A stretch of 64,000 bases of DNA, from the NCBI RefSeq assembly GCF_964642095.1, contig NZ_OZ209244.1:2785699-2849698 (forward strand). Reading direction: 5' to 3'. Position 1 is the first letter of the stretch; each line of letters begins with the position of its first letter. Below the pieces are notes generated by a model. The model saw only the letters and a list, made by a program, of their open reading frames with translations, made no database searches and was not told where the DNA came from. Shown here piece by piece: positions 1 through 8,012 of the stretch. The translations under genes and the position numbers were made by a program. Source of the DNA: Fretibacterium fastidiosum (GTDB lineage Bacteria; Synergistota; Synergistia; Synergistales; Aminobacteriaceae).

Positions 1-206
1 ACCTCACAGTCGTTGCGTTTGGCGATCTCCTTCCAGACGTCCACCTCAAACCCTTCCAACTCCCCTTTGTCGTTCAACATTGAGAACCCAGAAGTAGAAC
101 CGTCCATGCCGACCCTCAGGACCTTTTTTTCAGGCTCAGCTCCATAGGCGCACGACGCCAAAAGGATCACTGCAACGGATACGCACAGCACAATTTTTCT
201 CATCAT
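1..206 (-). CDS. Amino-acid ABC transporter substrate-binding protein (family 3), N-terminal part only
   Basis: The minus strand reads in from ATG at 206 and runs off the window. About 68 residues are visible: a hydrophobic signal segment with LLASC (Cys19, a possible lipobox), then VLRVGMDGSTSGFSMLN and a GELEGFEVDVWKEIA segment, typical of the first lobe of family 3 periplasmic binding proteins. A ribosome site (GAGAGAGGG) precedes the ATG, and only 2 bases separate it from the stop of the upstream ATPase gene, so the two form one operon. It should capture a polar amino acid outside the cytoplasmic membrane; the ligand cannot be told. The mature protein is cut off by the window edge. Confidence 0.85.
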   Translation of the reverse strand, partial: MMRKIVLCVSVAVILLASCAYGAEPEKKVLRVGMDGSTSGFSMLNDKGELEGFEVDVWKEIAKRNDCE

Positions 207-208
207 CT

Positions 209-949
209 TCAACCCTCTCTCACCAAGTCCAAAAATTCCTTGATCCTGTCATGTTTCGGTCGTTCAAAAATGTCATCAGGACTGCCCGCTTCCAAAACCC
301 TCCCTCCATCCATGAAGATCACCCTGTCCGACACCTCCTGCGCGAACTTCATCTCATGCGTCACGATGAGCATGGTTTGTCTACAATCTGCAAGACGTCG
401 GATAACCCCAAGGACGTACTTGACGAGCTCCGGATCCAGGGACGACGTCGGCTCGTCGAACAGCATAATCTCCGGCTCTATCGCCATCGCACGGGCTATT
501 GCAATGCGCTGCTGTTGCCCACCGGACAGCTGGCGCGGGTAACTGTCCGCCTTGTCCTCCAGTCCCATCATCCGCAGAAGTTCCGTGACCCGCTCCGTAA
601 CCTTGTCGTATTTCCACTTTTTCACCTTCTGGAGGTGCAGTGCGATGTTCTCTCCTGCCGTCAAATTGGCGAACAGGGAAAAATTCTGAAAGACCATGGA
701 GCTATGAGACCGGAGCTCGCAAATGAGCTTGTTTTCAAACCGGGAAAAGTCAAAGACCTTGCCGTCACCAAAAATGACCGTTCCTGCCTCGGGCTCCTCA
801 AGATAGTTCAGGCACCTCAAAAAGGTGGATTTGCCCGTTCCCGATGGGCCTATGATAGAGACGACTTCGCCCCTGTCGATATCCAAGTCGATCCCCCTGA
901 GCACGTCAAGGGAACCGAACGATTTTTTGACGCCGCGAATCTCGATCAT
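209..949 (-). CDS. Polar amino-acid ABC transporter ATP-binding protein (GlnQ/HisP type)
   Basis: A complete 246-residue ATPase. Walker A is GPSGTGKS (34-41), the signature is LSGGQ (141-145), Walker B ends in LFDEP (163-167), and the switch histidine lies in the VTHEM segment. Length and the PTSSLDPELV stretch match the polar amino-acid uptake ATPases that energise a dimeric inner-membrane permease. The binding protein follows 2 bases downstream. No permease is seen in the window for this pair, so it may lie beyond the left edge. Upstream, 949 to 1014 is a short spacer after which only a gene remnant is found, so the promoter should be close to the start; none is obvious. Confidence 0.92.
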   Translation of the reverse strand: MIEIRGVKKSFGSLDVLRGIDLDIDRGEVVSIIGPSGTGKSTFLRCLNYLEEPEAGTVIFGDGKVFDFSRFENKLICELRSHSSMVFQNFSLFANLTAGENIALHLQKVKKWKYDKVTERVTELLRMMGLEDKADSYPRQLSGGQQQRIAIARAMAIEPEIMLFDEPTSSLDPELVKYVLGVIRRLADCRQTMLIVTHEMKFAQEVSDRVIFMDGGRVLEAGSPDDIFERPKHDRIKEFLDLVREG

Positions 950-1115
950 GCGCTCTCCATCATCTCATCCTTAAATAAATGCCACGCCGCATCGTTACAA
1001 ACGGCCCGTGTCCCTAAAAGGAAGGCACTTGGAACGGCAAACCACCTGCGCAGGGCCCCAATTCCCTCTTCTCTCCCACCTTGTCAGGGACAACTTCGTC
1101 ACTTAAATACACCGG

Positions 1116-1256
1116 GGCGAGGTCCAGCGCGCCGCCCTCGCGGCAGCAGGCTCCACGCATTTGCCCGAAGGCGCCGATCACGTCGGGGCTGATCTTCGCA
1201 AAGGCCCCAAAACCCTTCTTCAGCTCGTTCAACCTCTCCACAGCGTTTTGCACGTT
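1116..1256 (-). pseudogene. Carboxymuconolactone decarboxylase (AhpD-like) family remnant
   Basis: The minus strand encodes a stretch with LNELKKGFGAFAKISPDVI followed by GAFGQMRGACCREGGALDL. This resembles the N-terminal helices of the carboxymuconolactone decarboxylase/AhpD family, where the next residues are normally KTKELIALA and a CxxC site. Here the homology stops abruptly at GALDL; the frame runs on as unrelated sequence, and no catalytic CxxC is found in the other frames of the 950-1346 gap. The open frame around it (1014-1301) lacks a convincing ribosome site. I read it as a truncated relic; family assignment is from recalled consensus only. Confidence 0.55.
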
Positions 1257-1346
1257 CTGCACAACAACAACCTCCCGTTTTCGATAAACTGCACGTCGCA
1301 CTCGATGTTCAACGTGCGCGATTCCATAAGAAACATCCGTCCCGGC

Positions 1347-2096
1347 TCATGTGTCCATGCGGTTGATGAACTTCTGAACGCGCGGATTGCCGCTGCCGAA
1401 GATATCCTCCGGGCTTCCCTGCTGCAGGATGCGGCCCTCGTCCATGAACAGGATGCGGTCGGAAACCTCCCTGGCGAAGCGCATCTCGTGGGTCACGATC
1501 AACATCGTCGTCGTGTGCCGGGCCGCCAGAGAACGGATGAGCTCCAGCACCTCGCCCAGCAGCTCCGGGTCCAGGGACGACGTCGGCTCATCGAACAACA
1601 TGACCTCCGGCTTCACCGCCATGGCCCGGCCGATGCCGACGCGCTGCTGCTGCCCCCCGGACAGGTGGGCCGGATAGGAATCCCTCTTGTCCTCCAGCCC
1701 GACGACCTGCAGGATGCGCAGCGCTTCTTCCTGCGCCTCAGCCTCAGGAACGCCCTGCACCTGCGTCATGGGTTCCATGACGTTCTGCAGCGCCGTCTTG
1801 TTGCGGAACAGGTTGTAGCTCTGGAACACCATGGCGGTCCGGCTGCGCAGCTGGGCGATGTCCCTGCGGCTGCCCCCCGGCTCCCGCACCGCGACGTCGC
1901 CGATCGCGATGCTGCCGCAGGTGGGCTTTTCCAGGAAGTTGATGCAGCGCAGGAGCGTGGACTTGCCGGTCCCGGAGGGGCCGATGATCGAGACCACCTC
2001 GCCGCGCTGAGCGGTCAGGTCGATCCCCTTGAGGACCTCCAGGACGCCGAACCTTTTAACGAGCCCGGAGACGGTCAGAACGGTCTTTTGCTCCAT
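1347..2096 (-). CDS. Polar amino-acid ABC transporter ATP-binding protein
   Basis: A 249-residue ATPase. I chose the ATG at 2096 (MEQKTVLTV) because it overlaps the TGA of the permease gene as ATGA; the longer open frame upstream is shadow sequence within that gene. Walker A GPSGTGKS (39-46), LSGGQQQR near 145-152, a LFDEP Walker B and a VTHEM switch are all present. It is a paralogue of the ATPase at 209-949. As the last gene of a binding protein (x3)-permease-ATPase operon, it should power uptake of the ligand(s) bound by the three upstream binding proteins. Confidence 0.93.
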   Translation of the reverse strand: MEQKTVLTVSGLVKRFGVLEVLKGIDLTAQRGEVVSIIGPSGTGKSTLLRCINFLEKPTCGSIAIGDVAVREPGGSRRDIAQLRSRTAMVFQSYNLFRNKTALQNVMEPMTQVQGVPEAEAQEEALRILQVVGLEDKRDSYPAHLSGGQQQRVGIGRAMAVKPEVMLFDEPTSSLDPELLGEVLELIRSLAARHTTTMLIVTHEMRFAREVSDRILFMDEGRILQQGSPEDIFGSGNPRVQKFINRMDT

Positions 2097-2776
2097 CACC
2101 TGGCCTCCTGGACGTAGGGTCGGTTCAAATAGCGCTCCAGGAGGGATTGCCCGTAGGAGACGAGGGCGAGGATGACCCAGTACACGATGAGCAGGGCGAC
2201 GAACCCCTCGAGATAACGGTACGTCAGGTTGACCTCGTTCTTGGCGCAGGAGGTCATGTCCATGACGCCGACCGTAAAGGCGAGGGACGTGGACTTGAAA
2301 AGGTTGGCGAAGGAATTGACCATGCCGGGGAGAGCCACGCGGGCCGCCTGAGGGATCACGATGCGGCGGATGGTTTGCCACGGGGTCATGCCGATGGAGA
2401 TGCCCGCCTCGAACTGCCCCCTGTCCACCGAACTGATGGCCCCCCTGATGTTCTCGCCCATGTAGGCAGCAAAGCTGAGGGAGAGGACGATCACCACGGC
2501 CCAGAAGCTGGAGAGCCCCCTGACGGTTGCGGATACCTGCGCGAACCCGTAGTAAAAGACGAAGAGCTGAGCGATAAAGGGGGTGCTGCGGAAAAAGGAG
2601 GTGAACACGACGGAGAACTGCTTCAACACGGGGATGTTGTAATATCGGGACGCCGCAAGGACAAACCCGATCAGCACGGCGAAAAAGAGCGAAAGGAACG
2701 CCATGGAAACCGTGTTTTTGAAGCCCAGAAATATGATGGAGAACATCTTTAAGAAGTAGTCAAATTGAAAAATCAT
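2096..2776 (-). CDS. Polar amino-acid ABC transporter permease (His/Glu/Gln/Arg/opine type)
   Basis: A 226-residue integral membrane protein with about five hydrophobic segments. The start MIFQFDYFLKMF, the FRSTPFIAQLFVFYYG segment and the EAA-like loop near GAISSVDRGQFEAGISIGMT that docks the ATPase are typical of one-gene (homodimeric) polar amino-acid permeases. It ends in an ATGA overlap with the ATPase gene. About 97 bases separate it from the preceding binding-protein gene. The tract at 2776-2800 carries a purine-rich ribosome site (GAGAGGGAGAG). Confidence 0.92.
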   Translation of the reverse strand: MIFQFDYFLKMFSIIFLGFKNTVSMAFLSLFFAVLIGFVLAASRYYNIPVLKQFSVVFTSFFRSTPFIAQLFVFYYGFAQVSATVRGLSSFWAVVIVLSLSFAAYMGENIRGAISSVDRGQFEAGISIGMTPWQTIRRIVIPQAARVALPGMVNSFANLFKSTSLAFTVGVMDMTSCAKNEVNLTYRYLEGFVALLIVYWVILALVSYGQSLLERYLNRPYVQEAR

Positions 2777-2873
2777 GGGCTCTCTCCCTCTCTTTGACTA
2801 TCGAGACTCGAAGGGCGGCGGGCAATCCAGCGAAGGAAGCCCGCCGCGTTATCCTCGCTTTTAAACGTTGGCG

Positions 2874-3698
2874 TCACTTCCCCTGTTTTTCCCGATACTC
2901 CTTCGCGTATTTGCTCTCCATGACGTTGGTCCCGAACCACTTCTCGCAGAGTTTGGCGTAGCTGCCGTCCTCGATCATCTGCGTCAGGACGCCGTCCGTC
3001 AGCTTCAGGAGCTCCCGGCCCCGGTCGGTGCGGGCGAAGGGATAGACGTTGACCTCGACGTAGATCGGGTTTTCAATATCGACGGACTTGAGCTTCAACT
3101 CAGGGTTTTTCTTCAAACGATAAGGAAGCACAAGAAAGGCATAGGGGCAGGCATCCACGTGCCCCATAGCGACCTCATGCAAAATGCTGCTACCCGATCC
3201 ATAGACGGACTTTTTCACCTTATTTTCCGGATCCATGGCTGCGATAAACTCGTTCATGGCGCTACCCTCAGACAACCCGATGGTCTTACCCTCCATATCT
3301 TTCCAGGACTTTATCGCCTCGTTGTCCGCCGCCACCGTCAAACAATAAGGGCTGAAAAAGAAAGGGCGCGTGAAATCGTATTTCTGCTGGCGGACCGGGG
3401 TGATGCTGATCTGCTTCGCTACGGTATCCACACGACCCAGGTCCAGCTCCGCAAAGGTCGCCGGATTGTCGAGCCGCACCCATTGAACCTCATAACCGGC
3501 TTTTTCGCCTATCGTACGCCACATGTCGATCTCAAATCCGGACCATTCCTGCGTCGCTTCATCATACATGGTGAAAGGAGCGTAGGTTCCGGGCGTGGCA
3601 ACCCGGATGACCTTATCCTCGGAGGCAATCCCTTCCCGAGAAATACAAGCAATAAAAACCCACGCCAAAATCAGTCCCCAACCCCAAAATCTTTTCAT
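2874..3698 (-). CDS. Cystine-type ABC substrate-binding protein, copy 3
   Basis: 274 residues from ATG at 3698, chosen for the GGAGAGGA ribosome site; the longer frame runs into the preceding copy. A signal peptide with FIAC precedes a family 3 solute-binding domain. VDTVAKQISITPVRQQKYDF resembles the segment I recall from cystine binders (TcyA/FliY); ligand inferred. N- and C-terminal parts are almost identical to copy 2, but residues about 125-215 differ strongly (for example GSGSSILHEVAMGHVDACPYAF). The different second lobe suggests a different ligand range among copies sharing one permease. Confidence 0.88.
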   Translation of the reverse strand: MKRFWGWGLILAWVFIACISREGIASEDKVIRVATPGTYAPFTMYDEATQEWSGFEIDMWRTIGEKAGYEVQWVRLDNPATFAELDLGRVDTVAKQISITPVRQQKYDFTRPFFFSPYCLTVAADNEAIKSWKDMEGKTIGLSEGSAMNEFIAAMDPENKVKKSVYGSGSSILHEVAMGHVDACPYAFLVLPYRLKKNPELKLKSVDIENPIYVEVNVYPFARTDRGRELLKLTDGVLTQMIEDGSYAKLCEKWFGTNVMESKYAKEYREKQGK

Positions 3699-3771
3699 TA
3701 CGTTTTCCTCTCCTCGTGAAAAGCGAAAATACGTAACAATCCATACTGCCATCCCCATCGCCCTATCGGCG

Positions 3772-4590
3772 TCACTTCCCCTGTTTTTCTCGATACTCCT
3801 TAGCATACTTGCTGTCCATGACGTTGGTCCCGAACCACTTCTCGCAGAGTTTGGCGTAGCTGCCGTCCTCGATCATCTGCGTCAGGATGTCGTCCGTCAG
3901 CTTCAGGAGCGCACGGCCCCGGTCGGTGCGGGCGAAGGGATACGCGTTGACCTCGGTAAAAATAGGATTCTCGAGGTCAACAGCTTTAAGTTTCAATTCA
4001 GGGTTCTTCTTCAAAACCCAAGGAAGTGTGAGGAAAGGATAGGGTGTAGCCGTCACACGCCCCAGAGAGACATCCTGTAACATGTTAGATTCATAAATAG
4101 ATTTTTCCACTTTATTTTCAGGGTCCAACACTGCAACAAACTCAAGCTCTGAACCACCTTCACGTAAAGCGATGGATTTACCCTCCATATCCTTCCACGA
4201 CTTGACCTCGTTATTATCCTCCCTCACCGTCAGGCAGTAGGGGCTGAAAAAATAGGGCTGTGTGAAATCGTATTTCTGCTGGCGAGAAGGTGTAATACTG
4301 ATCTGTTTCGCCACGGTATCCACACGACCCAGGTCCATCTCGGCAAAGTTCGCCGGCAAATCAAGCCGCACCCATTGAACCTCATAGCCGGCTTTTTCGC
4401 CTATCGTACGCCACATGTCGATCTCAAATCCGGACCATTCCTGCGTCGCTTCATCATACATGGTGAAAGGAGCATAGTTTCCCGGCGTGGCAACCCGGAT
4501 GACCTTATCCTCGGAGGCAATCCCTTCCCGAGAAACACAAGCAATAAAAGCCCACGCCAAAATCAGTCCCCAACCCCAAAATCTTTTCAT
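3772..4590 (-). CDS. Cystine-type ABC substrate-binding protein, copy 2
   Basis: 272 residues from ATG at 4590, with the same GGAGAGGA ribosome site as copy 3. The signal peptide and first lobe nearly match copy 3 residue for residue (MKRFWGWGLILAW start). The middle region has its own sequence (EGGSELEFVAVLDPENKVEK, then SNMLQDVSLGRVTATPYPFL). The C-terminus ends YAKEYREKQGK, as in the other two. The roughly 75-base spacer on its 3' side, GTGACGCCGATAGG to the next ATG, is also duplicated, so the duplicated unit spans a gene end, spacer and gene start. Confidence 0.88.
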   Translation of the reverse strand: MKRFWGWGLILAWAFIACVSREGIASEDKVIRVATPGNYAPFTMYDEATQEWSGFEIDMWRTIGEKAGYEVQWVRLDLPANFAEMDLGRVDTVAKQISITPSRQQKYDFTQPYFFSPYCLTVREDNNEVKSWKDMEGKSIALREGGSELEFVAVLDPENKVEKSIYESNMLQDVSLGRVTATPYPFLTLPWVLKKNPELKLKAVDLENPIFTEVNAYPFARTDRGRALLKLTDDILTQMIEDGSYAKLCEKWFGTNVMDSKYAKEYREKQGK

Positions 4591-4663
4591 TACGTTTTCC
4601 TCTCCTCGTGAAAAGCGAAAATACGAAGCAATCCATACTGCCGTCCCCGTCATCCTATCGGCG

Positions 4664-5497
4664 TCACTTCCCCTGTTTTTCTCGATATTCCTTCGCATAC
4701 CTGCTGTCCATGACGTTCATGCCGAACCACTTTTCGCAGAGCTCGGCGTAGCTGCCATCCTCGATCATCTGCGTCAGGATGCCGTCCGTCAGCTTCAGGA
4801 GCGCACGGCCCCGATCGGTGCGGGCAAAGGGGTAAGCGTTGACCTCGACGTAGATCGGGTTTTCCATATCGACGGCCTTGAGCTTCAAACTGGAATTTCT
4901 CTTCAACACGTCAAGAAGCTCGACATAAGGGCCAGGATAAGCGTCTACACGGCCTACGGATACCTCCTGAAAAACAAGTTTGTCGGACTCATAGACAGAT
5001 TTCTTAACCTTGTTCTCCGGATCCAGCGCCGCTATAAACTCGTTCATGGCGCTGCCCTCGGCCAAGGCGATGCTCCTACCCTCCATGTCCTTCCAGGATT
5101 TGATTTCATTATTGTCTTCCGCCACGATAATGTAATAAGGACTGAAGAAAAACGGCTGCGTGAAATTATATTTCTGCTGGCGAGCCGGGGTGATGCTGAT
5201 CTGTTTTGCCACGGTATCGACGCGGTTGAGGTCCAGTTCAGCGAAAGTTGCGGGAAGATCAAGCCTGACAAATTCAATTTCATAGCCGGCCTTCTCGCCA
5301 ATCAAACGCCAGAGCTCAATCTCAAAGCCAGACCATTCCTGCGTCAACTCATCATACATGGTGAAAGGGGCGTAGGTTCCGGGCGTGGCAACCCGGATGA
5401 CCCGCTCCGCGTCCTTTTCCGCAGCGGCAGCCACCGCAGCAGTACAGACGACAAAGCCCAATCCCAAGATCAGCGCCGAAAGCAAAGCTTTTTTCAT
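4664..5497 (-). CDS. Cystine-type ABC substrate-binding protein, copy 1 (operon-leading)
   Basis: 277 residues from ATG at 5497. The signal peptide (MKKALLSALILGLGFVVC) differs from the other copies; the mature part has the same TPGTYAPFTMYDE opening and VAKQISITPARQQKYNFTQP segment. This is the first gene after the conserved leader at 5605-5836. Its ATG overlaps the TGA of leader ORF B as ATGA, so translation could be coupled. It is the most divergent of the three and probably the older copy from which the other two arose. Ligand by analogy: cystine or a related polar amino acid; not proven. Confidence 0.88.
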   Translation of the reverse strand: MKKALLSALILGLGFVVCTAAVAAAAEKDAERVIRVATPGTYAPFTMYDELTQEWSGFEIELWRLIGEKAGYEIEFVRLDLPATFAELDLNRVDTVAKQISITPARQQKYNFTQPFFFSPYYIIVAEDNNEIKSWKDMEGRSIALAEGSAMNEFIAALDPENKVKKSVYESDKLVFQEVSVGRVDAYPGPYVELLDVLKRNSSLKLKAVDMENPIYVEVNAYPFARTDRGRALLKLTDGILTQMIEDGSYAELCEKWFGMNVMDSRYAKEYREKQGK

Positions 5498-5748
5498 CTT
5501 CGTCTTCCCTCTTTTACGACTCGATAATCCTTGCACTTTTTGACAAACAGCATACGAAAAGGGAGCAACCATGGTGAGTCGAGGGAAAAGATAATGGGGA
5601 TTCTCAAAAAAGAGGAGGCCGCCCATGCGGCCTCCCCCAATCCAAAAAGGACTGCGCGCAAAATAGGCTCGTCAGTCCGCGGAGAGCGAGACTCGGGCGA
5701 ACGATTCCCCCTGAAAAGGAATTCCACCACGGTATGCATCCCGTGCAT
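5494..5748 (-). CDS. Leader ORF B, site 1 (MHGMH start)
   Basis: ATG at 5748 preceded by GAGGAG. The first residues MHGMHTVVEFL match site 2 (MHGMHAVREFL) and resemble site 3 (MQGMH). The frame stays open for 84 residues through the terminator hairpin and ends in an ATGA overlap with the first binding-protein gene. Only the first dozen codons are conserved among sites, so the long tail may be incidental. A role as a translated regulatory peptide is inference. Confidence 0.4.
   Translation of the reverse strand: MHGMHTVVEFLFRGNRSPESRSPRTDEPILRAVLFGLGEAAWAASSFLRIPIIFSLDSPWLLPFRMLFVKKCKDYRVVKEGRRR
5604..5636 (-). terminator. Intrinsic terminator in leader site 1
   Basis: On the minus strand GAGGCCGC-ATGG-GCGGCCTC is followed by CTCTTTTTTGAG: an 8-bp GC stem with a T6 run. 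It lies before the first binding-protein gene, inside leader ORF B, so it can only act as a conditional terminator. Confidence 0.85.
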
Positions 5749-5836
5749 CCCGAAAAGCTCCTCAGGTGCATCCGTAGCGTCGCATTCAAGTCCCCTCCTT
5801 CCCTATCTCAGAATCTGGAATCAACGGTTCATCGAC
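5605..5836 (-). promoter_or_regulatory. Conserved 5' leader, site 1, upstream of the triple binding-protein operon
   Basis: From the expected transcript start to the terminator. It holds ORF A, ORF B, a CACGG-GAUGCAUA-CCGUG hairpin overlapping the ORF B start, and a rho-independent terminator. The block GAATGCGACGCTRCGG to GGATGCACGGGATGCAT and GGAATTCC is nearly identical to site 2 and partly kept at site 3. It does not contain the T-box antiterminator sequence. Candidate attenuator or riboswitch of unknown effector. Confidence 0.65.
5762..5785 (-). CDS. Leader mini-ORF A, site 1 (MRRYGCT)
   Basis: A seven-codon frame, ATG at 5785 to TGA at 5762. It has a strong Shine-Dalgarno AAGGAGG eight bases upstream. 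Site 2 encodes MRRCGYT and site 3 MRYTVT at the equivalent position. Good ribosome sites and similar peptides at three unlinked operons suggest that it is translated and acts in cis. Confidence 0.5.
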   Translation of the reverse strand: MRRYGCT

Positions 5837-5842
5837 AAGCCA

Positions 5843-5871
5843 TTTATACCCTACCTGTAAGACAATGTCAA
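5843..5871 (-). promoter_or_regulatory. Sigma-70-type promoter for leader site 1
   Basis: Minus strand TTGACA, 17-base spacer, TATAAA. Transcription should start near 5836, about 50 bases before mini-ORF A. The spacer end GGTAGGGTATAAA resembles that of site 2. Confidence 0.85.
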
Positions 5872-6025
5872 GCAAACCCTTCTTGCATAGAAATGGCAGG
5901 GGATTAAAATATGTTTTGTATAAGGTACTCTATGCAGTACGATTGGACGCGCCTTCCATGCTCGTTACCGACACGGACTGGCTTGACCATCACCCCGGGC
6001 ATCCCGGCCGCCCCGCCTCATCTCT

Positions 6026-6766
6026 CTAGTCCGCGCCCTTCGGGACGACGAGGTTTTGCCCCTCCGTAAGGCGGCCGTCCTCCATCGTCCAGATTTTTGT
6101 CCCGTAGTTCAGGAGTTCCAGTTCGTGCGTGATCATAAGGACAGTCATCCCTTCGGAGTGGACGCGGCGGATCTCCTCCATGACCTCGTGGGACGTCAGG
6201 ACATCCAAGTCTGCAGTGGGCTCATCCGCGATGAGGAGCCTGGGACCTTTTAAAAGCGCCCGCGCCAGCATTGCACGGCGGGCCTCCCCGCCGGAGAGCT
6301 CCCACGGAAACGCATCTCTTCGTGCGGCAATCCCCATCCGGTCAAGCAACTCCAAGGCGTGCCGCTCCCCACCATCAACGCCCTCCTTATTTGGCAAGCC
6401 CCCGTCCAGGTAGAGGGGGAGGCGAACGTTGTCCCACACGGAAAGGTGTGGAAGGAGATGGGCGTCCTGCGGAACGTAGCCGATCTGCTCGTTCCGCAGG
6501 TGCGCCATTGCGGCGTCGTCCCCGTAGGGAAGCGGAAGGCCATCAAAAAAGGTCTCCCCGGAAAAAGGTGCCAGAAGACCGGACAGCAGATTCACGAGGG
6601 TCGATTTTCCACTGCCGGACCGCCCTACGATATGCCCAAAATCCCCCTCGCAAAGGGTAAAGTCGACGTGGTCAACGGCACAGAAATCCCCCACCCCGCG
6701 AGGAAAGCGCTTCGTCAGCCCCCTCGTCTCCAGCAGTTTGTTTGAAGATGTCATCGTCGATCCCAT
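6026..6766 (-). CDS. ABC transporter ATP-binding protein, LolD/MacB type
   Basis: 246 residues; Walker A GRSGSGKST, signature LSGGEARR and Walker B LLIADEP are visible, and the ATPase belongs with FtsX-like permeases by its FCAVDHVDFTLCEGDFG opening and VTSHEVMEEIRRVHSEG-like tail. It starts 1 base after the stop of the permease gene; an internal ATG at 6754 is an alternative start. It should drive extrusion or periplasmic work by the permease at 6768. The substrate is unknown. Confidence 0.9.
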   Translation of the reverse strand: MGSTMTSSNKLLETRGLTKRFPRGVGDFCAVDHVDFTLCEGDFGHIVGRSGSGKSTLVNLLSGLLAPFSGETFFDGLPLPYGDDAAMAHLRNEQIGYVPQDAHLLPHLSVWDNVRLPLYLDGGLPNKEGVDGGERHALELLDRMGIAARRDAFPWELSGGEARRAMLARALLKGPRLLIADEPTADLDVLTSHEVMEEIRRVHSEGMTVLMITHELELLNYGTKIWTMEDGRLTEGQNLVVPKGAD

Positions 6767-6767
6767 C

Positions 6768-8003
6768 CTATCGGTCTGCTCTCAGGAGCGTCAGCGTTTC
6801 TTTCCGGTTCAGTCGTTGTGCGAAGCTCCATCCGGCCATCGGGCCCGTGAACAATGCCAACAGAAGACTACCGATCGCAAGTAGAAAAAACTGCCCCGGG
6901 GAGGGGTTGAGAAACGGCATGCCCAAGGAAACGGTCAGCACCCGGTTGAACACAACGCATAAGAAAGCGCTCAATGCCGTTCCCAGGACGGCCCCGGAGA
7001 GGCTGACGAGAAACGCCTCAGTCAGGACCAGGCCGCGAAGGTAGCCCCGAGGAGCGCCCATGATCCGCAGGAGCGCGAATTCGCTTTTGCGCTCGTTCAT
7101 CAGTACCGTGAAGATCAGCTTCAGCACCGCAAAGGAGACGCCCCAGAGGATGACCGAGAGCAACAGGGCATGGACGCGCATCGATTTGAATTTCTCAGTC
7201 ACACCTCGGACGACGTCCATGGAGCTTATGGCTGTCACACCACTGCCCTTAAGGCGACGGCACAGCTCCCGGGCCACGTCTGCAACGTCGGATTTTTCGT
7301 CAACGCGCACCATGACGCTCGATATCGTCGTCGGATCGTTCACCTCGGGGTAATTCAGCCGGAACCTCTCATTCCCCATCAGGTGCCGCGCCGATTCCAC
7401 GGTGACAAAGGCGGAGCTGTCGAACCCCATCCCCGTTCGCTCAAGGCGCGCGGCCACCCGAAAGGTCTCCCCGAAGAACATCAGCGTCTCCCCCTCCTGG
7501 GCGACGATGTTGGCACCCACGACGATGTCGCAGGATTCCAAGGTGCCCTGAAGCTGCCGGGTCACCCAGGGGCGTATGTTGAAATCCGTCTCCGGGTCAA
7601 AACCGATGAGTTGGATGGCAAAGTTGCAGCATCCAGCCGAGAGCGTAGCAAGGAAGAGCTGCGGCGACGCGGCGGCGACCCCCGGGGTCGCCGTCACGTC
7701 GTTCAGAATGGAAAAGGGCATGTAGAATTTGCTGGGATTTCCTTTGAGGATCGTTCCCTGGACCTGCCCTTCGGTCCCGGAGGGGATCACGAGGATGTCA
7801 GCGCCAAGGCGATCCGCCAGGCTGGACATTCCTCTCCCCAGCGACAGGCTCAGATATCCCCCCGTAAAGATGGCGAACGAGAGCAGGGTAACGAGAAACA
7901 CCAGGCTCTTCGTTCGGGAGGCGCTGTGAGCGACGTTGAGATACGCAAGACGAAAGCGAGTAAGAGGCTTCCGCGTGCGCTCCTCCGCAATTTTGTCTAC
8001 CAT
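6768..8003 (-). CDS. FtsX/LolC-like ABC transporter permease
   Basis: 411 residues. One N-terminal membrane segment (about 32-55) is followed by a roughly 210-residue extracytoplasmic domain with GADILVIPSG, a GCCNFAIQLIGFDPETDF stretch with a Cys pair, and then three C-terminal membrane segments. This is the MacB/FtsX topology. It sits between the DUF4418 gene (10 bases upstream) and the ATPase. Such proteins export or sense envelope cargo; the Cys pair and the Cys-bearing DUF4418 partner hint at metal or thiol chemistry, which is inference only. Confidence 0.88.
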   Translation of the reverse strand: MVDKIAEERTRKPLTRFRLAYLNVAHSASRTKSLVFLVTLLSFAIFTGGYLSLSLGRGMSSLADRLGADILVIPSGTEGQVQGTILKGNPSKFYMPFSILNDVTATPGVAAASPQLFLATLSAGCCNFAIQLIGFDPETDFNIRPWVTRQLQGTLESCDIVVGANIVAQEGETLMFFGETFRVAARLERTGMGFDSSAFVTVESARHLMGNERFRLNYPEVNDPTTISSVMVRVDEKSDVADVARELCRRLKGSGVTAISSMDVVRGVTEKFKSMRVHALLLSVILWGVSFAVLKLIFTVLMNERKSEFALLRIMGAPRGYLRGLVLTEAFLVSLSGAVLGTALSAFLCVVFNRVLTVSLGMPFLNPSPGQFFLLAIGSLLLALFTGPMAGWSFAQRLNRKETLTLLRADR

Positions 8004-8012
8004 AGCCCTCTC

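Noticed and set aside
5605..5836. T-box at leader site 1 because of GGTGGAATTCC
   Set aside because: It lacks the TGGNACCGCG antiterminator core that is present in the thrS leader, and site 2 has GAGGGAATTCC at the same place.
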